From contig JAITYX010000102.1 of the NCBI GenBank assembly GCA_021018815.1, positions 62,001 through 126,000 of the forward strand: a DNA stretch of 64,000 bases. The letters run 5' to 3'. This stretch comes from Talinum fruticosum (Eukaryota; Streptophyta; Magnoliopsida; Caryophyllales; Talinaceae). Shown one piece after another: positions 57,421 to 64,000 of the stretch (its first letter is position 1; each line of letters opens with the position of its first letter). The position numbers were made by a program, and so were the translations under genes. The notes beneath the pieces were generated by a model that worked only from the letters and a program-made list of their open reading frames with translations, was not told where the DNA came from and did no database searches.

Positions 57421-58200
57421 CATCTAAAGAAGATGAAGACTCGGACGATTCAAAATGTCCGATGGCACTATCGGACTTAGAAGCTGAATACGAGTCGGAC
57501 TCGACAACTCGGACAATGAGGAGACAAATCCTCGGGAGGTAATAGAATACTTTCTTAAGTTCTCCAAAGTTGATTTAGCTAAATACATTTACACTTTGGA
57601 AGAAAAGTCCAATTCCGATTCTTCACAATACAAAGAACAACTCAAGTCTCGTACTTCGATAGCATTGGTTTGAAAAATGAATTGGAAAACCGAGACTTAG
57701 TCTAAGAGAACTCAAGACTAGTACTCAAGCTAATGAGACTGAGTCCGAGAAACTCGGAAGAGAAAACGAGCATCTAAAACAAAAGCTCAATGAGTCTCAA
57801 GAGCTTGTTTTGAAATTTATTCGAGGTCGAAAAACCTTGACATGCTCTTAGGCTCTCAATGTGTCTCCTTCAGAAAGGAAGGACTTGGTTTTCACAAAGA
57901 AGAAGAATCAAATTCCTACTTAGATCTTTTTAAAAACGATTCCGGAACTATGAAGTTCGGGAAGGCTGAGCACGGTCCTATTCATAAGAATGAAAGAAGG
58001 ACTGAGCCCGGACCAGCCTACAGGAGAAAACCTTTTCCACCGATCTATAAAAGAAAAGATTTTCAAATGAAAGAGACACGAGACTTAGTTTTCTAAAAGA
58101 AGACTCGGAATTAGACAAAACCCAAAGTAATTCAAATCCGGGTTCCCAAGAGTCTTTTTCCTCGAAAAGAACCACGAGTAAAGGGAGTTACTTGGGTTCG
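57421..58200 (+). pseudogene. S1 gag-pol linker
   Basis: Acidic, Ser- and Lys-rich sequence with DEDSDDSK-like and coiled-coil-like text (57420-57850), then a basic stretch (57960-58100). It corresponds to the spacer between gag and protease. No catalytic motif. Confidence 0.55.
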
Positions 58201-58640
58201 TTAGAGGAAGTGAGAAGGGTTATTGTGTTTCGACTTGCAGGCAACTCAAGAAAGGACAAAAGGTCATTAGTACCTAGACAGTGGATGCTCACGCCACATG
58301 TTAGGAGATTCAAGACTCTTTTATGAGTTGAAAGATTACAAAGGAGGCAAAGTCACTTTTGGAGATGACGAGTTAGGGCAAGATAGTTAGAATAGGCAAG
58401 ATTGGAAAAGGAGACAACCTGGTCAGCCCAGTCTATCTTGTCAAGGAATTAAAGTACAATCTACTCGAGCATCTCGCAACTTTGTGACAAAGGTCAAGAG
58501 GTAAGATTCACTCGGACCAATTGCTATATTTTTGATGCAACTACCAAGGAGACTAAGCACTCGGGTAAGAGATTAGGAAATACTTATACTATTCCTCTTT
58601 CGATCCAAGACAGAACTTATCTTGCTTAAAAGCATCTCTG
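58201..58640 (+). pseudogene. S1 aspartic protease
   Basis: LDSGCSRHMLGD at about 58274-58310 contains the catalytic D-S-G. The flap region (YKGGKVTFGDDE) and later VSQLCDKG-like text follow. Frameshifts near 58380 and 58470. Confidence 0.8.
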
Positions 58641-59560
58641 CATGATTCTTTGACATGGCATCGTAGAAGGTCATGTTAGCATGCATACTATCAAAAAGCT
58701 TGCATCTTATGGTTTAGTCGGAGGTTTGCCTAACTATACATTTAAGAAAGATAAAATTTGTGAAGCATGCACAAAAGGGAAACAGGTTAGATCCTCTTTC
58801 AAATCTCTCAAAACCGTTTCCACATCCAAAGTGCTTGAAATGTTGCATATGGATTTATGTGGTGAAATCCCTGTAAAGTGTCTCGGAGGTAAATCATATG
58901 TACTGGTGATTGTTGATGAGTACTTACGATTTACACGGGTTTGTTTTCTTAAGCGAGAAAAATGAAGCCTTCAAAGAGTTCAAGCAAGCTCTGCATGAAA
59001 ATTCAAGTAGAGTCTTAGACTCGGATCATAAGAATTCGAACCGACCATGGAAGGGAGTTCGACTACTTAGAATTTGCAGAGTTCTGCGACAAGAATGGTA
59101 TCTCCCACAACTTCTCAACACCCACAACTCCTCAACCAAATGGGGTAGTAGAGATAAAGAACAGAACTCCTGAAGAAATAGGAAGGACAATGATGATTGA
59201 ACACGATCTACCCTACTATTTTTGGGCGGAGGCGATCAACACAACAAACTACACACTAAATAGATGCCTCATCGGACCTATTTTGAAGAAAACTCCATAT
59301 GAGCTATACAAGGGAAAGAAACCTAACATCTCATACTTCAAACACTTCGAATGTCGAGTGCTATGTTCACAATAATGGTAAGGATCACCGACCAAGTTTG
59401 ATGCTCGGTCAAATGAAGTCTTCCACGTTATTTTTGATGAGATTGATAAGGAAAAACCAAGTGAGTCAACATTCTTAGATCTGAAACTCAGTCGAGATGA
59501 AGATGATCTTATTGAAGGTGAGCTCAAACAGAGTCAAGAAAAAGCAACTCAAACTGAGGT
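58641..59560 (+). pseudogene. S1 integrase
   Basis: GAG-pre-integrase/zinc domain with WHRR and H (58650-58680), then CEACTKGKQ (58764-58790). The catalytic core has LHMDLCGEI (58849, first Asp), a damaged middle (second Asp region about 59020-59090) and PQPNGVVE (59127-59150, Glu). WAEAINTTNYTLNRCLIGP follows (59225-59280). At least three frameshifts. Confidence 0.85.
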
Positions 59561-59819
59561 AGCTTAGAATATCATGACTCGAGATTGAACCAGCTCTGGA
59601 GTCGGCTCGGAATCGCTGAAGGTCAAACAAATGAGCAAGCTCAATTAGATCGAGATCACCGAAGATCAACCAGTTCAACCCACAAATTTAGTAAACCGGA
59701 GAACGAGATAGAGCATTCAAATATGCTTCGAGTCACCCACTTGAAAACATCTTGTCCGACATCAATAGTGGGTAAGAACTCGCTCCTCTTTGCAAAATCT
59801 ATATGCATTCAATGCATTC

Positions 59820-60715
59820 ATATCATTAACTCGAACCTAGAAATGCACTAGATGCATTAAATGAACCTGAATGGGTAGAGGCCATACAAGAGGAACTTAA
59901 TCAATTTGAGAGAAACCAAGTTTGGACCTTGACCAAAAGACCTTCCGACCACCCACTCATAGGAACCAAATGGGTTTTCAAGAACAAACCGGATGGGGAT
60001 GGGTTGGTAGTAAGAAATAAGGCTAGACTTGTGGCTCAAGGTTACAATCAAGAAGAAGGAATTGATTGTTGGGAAACCTTTGCAACAGTTTCTAAGATTG
60101 AAGCGATTAGAATCTTATTGGCATTTGCATTAAGCATGAATATTAAATTATATCAAATGGATGTCAAATGTGCTTTTCTGAATGATTTCATTCAAGAGGA
60201 AGTCTATGTTGAGCAACCCCTGATTTGGAAACTCAGAATTTCCAAATCATGGTTTCAAGTTGCAAAAGGCTCTCTATGATTTTAAACAAGCTCCCAGAGC
60301 TTGGTATAAAAGACTAAGCAGTTTCTTGGTTGACAATGATTTCAAAAGAGGTCAGATTGACAAAACTATTTTCATAAAACCAAGGGGAAAGACTTTCTTA
60401 TTGTTCAAATCTATGTTGATGATATAATTTTTGGAGCTACTAATGAAAATCTCTGTCGAGATTTTTCTGAAATAATGAGACAGGAATTCCAAATGAGCAT
60501 GATGGGAGAGCTCAATTTTTTCCTCGGTCTACAAATCAAGCAAGACAAAGATGACATCTATGCCCATCAATCAAAGTATACCAAGGAGTTGCTAAAGAAG
60601 TACAAGCTTCAAGATGCAAAACATGCAGCAACACCAATGAGTAGCAACATAAAACTGGACTTAGACGAAAAAGGTAAAGCAATAGATCGAAACTCTATTG
60701 AGGTATGATTGGATC
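59820..60715 (+). pseudogene. S1 reverse transcriptase
   Basis: Begins with DALNEPEW (59845). It contains GTKWVFKNKPDGDG and RNKARLVAQGYNQEEGIDC (59965-60070), YQMDVKCAFLND (60150) and YVDDIIFGAT (60412-60442, catalytic Asp pair), then IKQDKDDIYAHQSKYTKELL. Frameshifts between 60230 and 60400 separate the fingers from the YVDD. Confidence 0.9.
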
Positions 60716-61315
60716 TCTGCTATATCTCACATCTAGTAGGCCGGACATAATGTTTAGTGTATGTCCGTGTGCAAGATTTCAAGCTAATCCAAAAGAATCA
60801 CATCTCACTACGGTGAAGAGAATCTTTACATATTTTGCGGGGACTCGGAATCTAGGTCTATGGTTCTCAAGAGACTCGGAACCGATCCTCACTAGATACT
60901 CGGATGCTGACTATACTGGATACAAAATTGATAGAAAGAGTACCTTAGGAGCATGCTAGCTTATAGGTCAATCCCTTATATCTTGGCACTCAAAGAAGCG
61001 AGAACTCGGTTGCTTTATCAACTCGCTGAACCGAGTACATTGTAGGCTGGAGTATGCTTGTGCTCGGATTCTATGGATCAAGCAACACTTGAAAGACCTT
61101 GGACTTTCATACAAATCAATTCCAATCAAGTGTGACAATCAGAGTGCAATAAGCATCACTAAGAATCCAGTTCAACACTCAAGGATAAAGCATATTGAGG
61201 TCGGGTATCATTTTCTAAGAGACCATTCCGAGAAAGGTGATATTGAACTTGAATTCATTCCTACAAAGTTTCAGTTAGCTGATATCTTTACTAAGCCACT
61301 TAGTGAGGATTAGTT
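60716..61315 (+). pseudogene. S1 RNase H
   Basis: GSLLYLTSSRPDIMF (60712-60750), YSDADYTGYKIDRKSTLGAC (60895-60958, first catalytic Asp region), a damaged ALSTAEAEY equivalent (61010-61040), CDNQSAISITKNPV (61130-61175) and the end LADIFTKPLSED (61277-61312). Confidence 0.9.
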
Positions 61316-61952
61316 TTGCTTCATTAGGAATTAACTTGGCATGATAAATGCATAAGTATGTGTTTTTCGATGTGAAATTATCTTGCATGATTATGTGTTA
61401 CATGTTTCTTTTCTTTGTCTTAATAACAATTAGTTTAGTTGACCTGGTGATACTGAGCTAGAAGTTGTTATCTATTCCCGTTTTTGAGTCACTCGAAACT
61501 TTACTCGAGTCGGACTCAGTTTTGAGAAAATTGGACTTCAAACTTCGAAATTATCTCTAGATTAGTGGAGCATTTCAGAAATTTCTTTTAAAATTTCTCT
61601 CTCTCTCTCTCTCTATCGCACACAATGATAAGTGAACTAGTCGTTGGGAGACAAACATTGGAATGCTAAGCTGTTGGAGAGCGGAACGGACACACCGGTC
61701 CGAGGTGACCGTTGGAGAATTGGGTAAGAATGGATATTGAAGGGCATTTCTTTTCGCTACAAATAGCATCTATTTTCCTTCATTTCGCTACTTTACTCTC
61801 TGCTAACCTACATTCTCGCAATCTCAAAAACTCTCAAGCTCTTAAGCTCTTAAGCTCTTAAGCTCTCAAGCTCTCAAGCACTCTCAAGCACTCTCTTTCT
61901 CTCTCTCTCGTCTCTTTGAGTTAGCTCTCTTTCATCTCAAAACCTCTCAATC
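61316..61952 (+). other. S1 pol to env-like spacer
   Basis: Non-coding, with a CT microsatellite (61596-61614) and a pyrimidine-rich run of AAGCTCT repeats (61835-61880) just before the env-like start. Parallel spacer in S2 at 35500-36061. Confidence 0.7.
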
Positions 61953-63251
61953 ATGCCTAAAAGAGGTTTCGCTCCATATTTTCTAGGTTACGCCCCCAAG
62001 AAACCTATAACTAAAAGCCAAGAGGGTCCTTCTAATCCCTCTAAGATCCTTGTCACCCAACATCTTATGTTGGATGACAAATTCTTCCCAACCACAAACG
62101 TTTCGTGGTTGAAAAACATCAAAATCATAGGGGTATATAATTTCCTCTGTTTCAACAAATTCATATACTTAGAACTCATTAGTGAGTTCTATTTGAACCT
62201 TTCTAGCTCTGAGGGGATCATCACCTCACGAATTCGCAACACCATCGTTCGCATTAATCTCTCTCTCCTCCATCGACTTTTTAAGGTTTCTTCTATTTTC
62301 CTCAACAGCAACCCATCCCCTTCAATGAAGTTGCTGATGAGTTCTTTGAAAAGTACGCCAAGGAAGTCCCTTCTTTTCTTTGACTCGGATGAAGACCGAG
62401 GCTCAACTCCTCTATTTCTTGCTGATGAGAACCTTCTTTTCTCATCATTCAAGCAAAGCGAATCCGAATTCAAAGATTCTCAAAGCTCGTTCGACATTCT
62501 CGAGGGCTATGACGTAGACCTCTTCCCCGCCATAATTGAGCAAATGGCCTCCGTGCCGGCTCGGACTAAGAAATCCACCCCTCTTCCTTTCGGAGCCTTA
62601 CTTACCCTTGTTTTTAAACAATTCAAGGTTCCGCTCCCCTCGAACCCAAACGAAGTGTCCGAGGCTCGCCATAGTTGTTGGCGAAAAAGAGCTTATCGGC
62701 TACGGATACCGGGAAACCTAACGAGTGTGCGGGTCAATAGCCCGAGCCGAGGCAACCCTCTCCTCCGCCTCGGACTCGGACTCCTCTCTCACTCCCTCCT
62801 CCACCTGGCGGTGCCTCCACCTCGGGTGCTTCTCATGTTATCTCTACCGTCTTGTCTCGCAACATTAATAGACAAGCTCTCCTCTGTGTCCAAGGAAATC
62901 CGGGACACTCTTCGCTCCTTTAAGGCTGTCCTGCGAGTCCATGACCATCAACCAAAAACAGTCGAATCTCAAAATCGAGAGCAGCAAGATGTGCTCTTTA
63001 AAATGAAGGCTTTGGTTAAGGAACAACGAGGAGATGATCGAGCTCCTCGGAGAAAGGCGCTCCAAGCAGCTCGGGACTCGGACAGCTTAGAAACATCTAA
63101 AGAGTCCTCGAGCCCCGCCAAGTGTCCATCTAGAGAGGCAGCTGAAAAGAAGAGGAGGCTGCGGCGAAGCGGCTCCTTCCGAGAAGAAGGAGGAAGGAGA
63201 GAAGGAAGAAGAAGAGAAAGAGGAAGAAGGAGAAGAAAAGGAAGAAGCTAA
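61953..63251 (+). CDS. Sirevirus env-like ORF (432 codons)
   Basis: Longest open frame in the window. Start MPKRG matches the S2 pseudogene at 36062, so this ATG is conserved. The N-terminal third (SNPSKILVTQHL, SWLKNI, GVYNFLCFNKF) is shared with S2. The middle has MASVPARTKKSTPLPFGALL. A helical segment follows (about residues 305-360, SSVSKEIRDTLRSFKAVL), and the end is basic (EKKRRLRR to GRRRRKGRS). The basic end is probably a frame slip: in S2 the equivalent end is acidic and Glu-rich. ORFs here in SIRE/Maximus elements are called env-like, but I see no clear signal peptide or membrane anchor in this frame. Function unknown. Confidence 0.6.
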   Translation: MPKRGFAPYFLGYAPKKPITKSQEGPSNPSKILVTQHLMLDDKFFPTTNVSWLKNIKIIGVYNFLCFNKFIYLELISEFYLNLSSSEGIITSRIRNTIVRINLSLLHRLFKVSSIFLNSNPSPSMKLLMSSLKSTPRKSLLFFDSDEDRGSTPLFLADENLLFSSFKQSESEFKDSQSSFDILEGYDVDLFPAIIEQMASVPARTKKSTPLPFGALLTLVFKQFKVPLPSNPNEVSEARHSCWRKRAYRLRIPGNLTSVRVNSPSRGNPLLRLGLGLLSHSLLHLAVPPPRVLLMLSLPSCLATLIDKLSSVSKEIRDTLRSFKAVLRVHDHQPKTVESQNREQQDVLFKMKALVKEQRGDDRAPRRKALQAARDSDSLETSKESSSPAKCPSREAAEKKRRLRRSGSFREEGGRREGRRRERGRRRRKGRS

Positions 63252-63891
63252 GGGACAAGGTGCTCCCACTGCTTAACCTGAGCCGATAAGCTCGGACAAC
63301 GATCCGAGTGAGTCGAAGACCTGCGGATGCTTGGACAATCCGTAGCGGTCAAGCCGGAGGAAGCACCACCCTCCGGGGCATTTCAAGAGGACGAACCTTT
63401 GGATGATCTCATTCGGGTCAACCACTTAGAGCTGAGCCCTTGCTAGAGATATCTGGTGCTGCCACTGCCCGGATCTTCAACATCTTCACAAGCATATCAA
63501 TAAAGGCGCACTCGCACGTTCATCCGCTTCCACTTAGACAACACCCACTCCACCGTCTTAACTTTTTTCTTGTTGTTTTGTTTTTTTGTCCAGACATCAA
63601 ATTTGTATCAACTTGATACATTCTTCCCCATTCTTTTATGTTTTTTTTGCTGAAAGGCAAGGGGGAGAATAATTCTAGAAAATATGTTGTCTTTTGTTGT
63701 CTTGTTTAAGGAGAGTTTTCTCACCCTCTCTTCTCTGTACTTTTTGTGTTTTTGTATTTCTATATATATGAATGAAGTTTCTGTTTTCGAGCATATTGAT
63801 TTCCGAGTATAACTCTTTCAAAGTTTAAATGTCTCATCTAGTTTACGCTCCGATATATCGACTTGTTGCTCTTATTATTCCTTTTTTACCA

Positions 63892-63953
<62 letters not shown>

Positions 63954-64000
63954 ACGTTCCCATTTGCTTTCTGTCAGCTCCGATGCAAGTATTTATATTC
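63252..64000 (+). other. S1 3' non-coding region
   Basis: Collinear with 37440-38075 of S2. It carries a G-rich tract AAGGGGGAGA (63651-63660), typical of Sirevirus 3' regions, and a (TA)n run. By comparison with S2 the final polypurine tract and 3' LTR start just beyond the window. Confidence 0.7.
63894..63950. repeat. (TA)n microsatellite
   Basis: 57 bases of TA, absent from the equivalent part of S2. Confidence 0.97.

Larger units (their letters stand above)
54867..64000 (+). mobile_element. Sirevirus copy S1 (5' LTR to env-like ORF)
   Basis: Longest Ty1/copia copy. Order: LTR 54867-56355, primer site 56358-56368, gag, protease, integrase, RT, RNase H, env-like ORF, 3' non-coding region. 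The 3' LTR is expected just outside the window. The pol order protease-integrase-RT-RNase H is typical of Ty1/copia. The extra ORF, long LTRs and G-rich tract recall the Sirevirus Maximus/SIRE group. It is inserted into G2 gag next to CTGGG. Confidence 0.9.

Overview
The window is a dense, nested block of plant transposable elements and endogenous viral sequence, probably heterochromatin of a flowering plant. The evidence for a plant is the mix of families: a Sirevirus-type Ty1/copia element with an extra ORF after pol, plant Ty3/gypsy elements, En/Spm (CACTA) transposons with tnp2 and Ptta-type proteins, and an endogenous caulimovirid. I see no intact host gene, tRNA, rRNA or CRISPR array. 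Almost every coding region is broken by frameshifts or stops. The one long clean ORF is the env-like ORF at 61953-63251.

Layout from left to right. 1-1572 is unique sequence, including CT-rich leader-like DNA and a possible captured gene exon. 1573-29455 looks like an old CACTA transposon: leader and intron at 1573-2870 and 8186-8384, tnp2-type transposase at 27140-29455. It has been split by other insertions. One is a rearranged caulimovirid (2871-8100) sitting in a (TA)n tract. The other is a gag-only Ty3/gypsy element on the minus strand (G1, about 8385-26537). G1 itself carries a giant-LTR, protein-free element with target duplication ATTAA (11980-22903) and a solo Sirevirus LTR with target duplication AGATG (24755-26231).

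From 29456 to 45079 a second LTR family (R1, minus strand) has been split just upstream of its TATA box by a CACTA element at 30802-44256 with TTA on both sides. That CACTA carries two kinds of CACTA ends, a Ptta-plus-Ulp1-like gene (39845-43519) and a Sirevirus copy (S2, 32671-39355; flanks GTCTT/GTCTC). An opposite-strand copy of the same LTR family (R2) follows at 45955-47272.

From 47272 onward the window repeats the first module: CACTA leader and intron (47412-49173), then gypsy element G2 (49174 onward). This copy lacks the caulimovirid and the giant-LTR element. It instead carries a hairpin element (about 48360-48830), a solo Sirevirus LTR (52328-53914) and a long Sirevirus copy (S1) from 54867 to the window edge. 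The two modules therefore act as empty sites for each other's insertions and fix several boundaries to the base.

An odd base-level signal runs through the window. Where family consensus predicts CAG or CTG, the sequence often reads CGG, CGAG, CTCG or CTCGG, frequently causing frameshifts. It appears in primer-binding sites, a zinc knuckle, RNase H, a reverse-transcriptase region and an Ulp1 active site. This may be a base-calling problem at methylated CHG sites and should be settled before any pseudogene in the window is interpreted.
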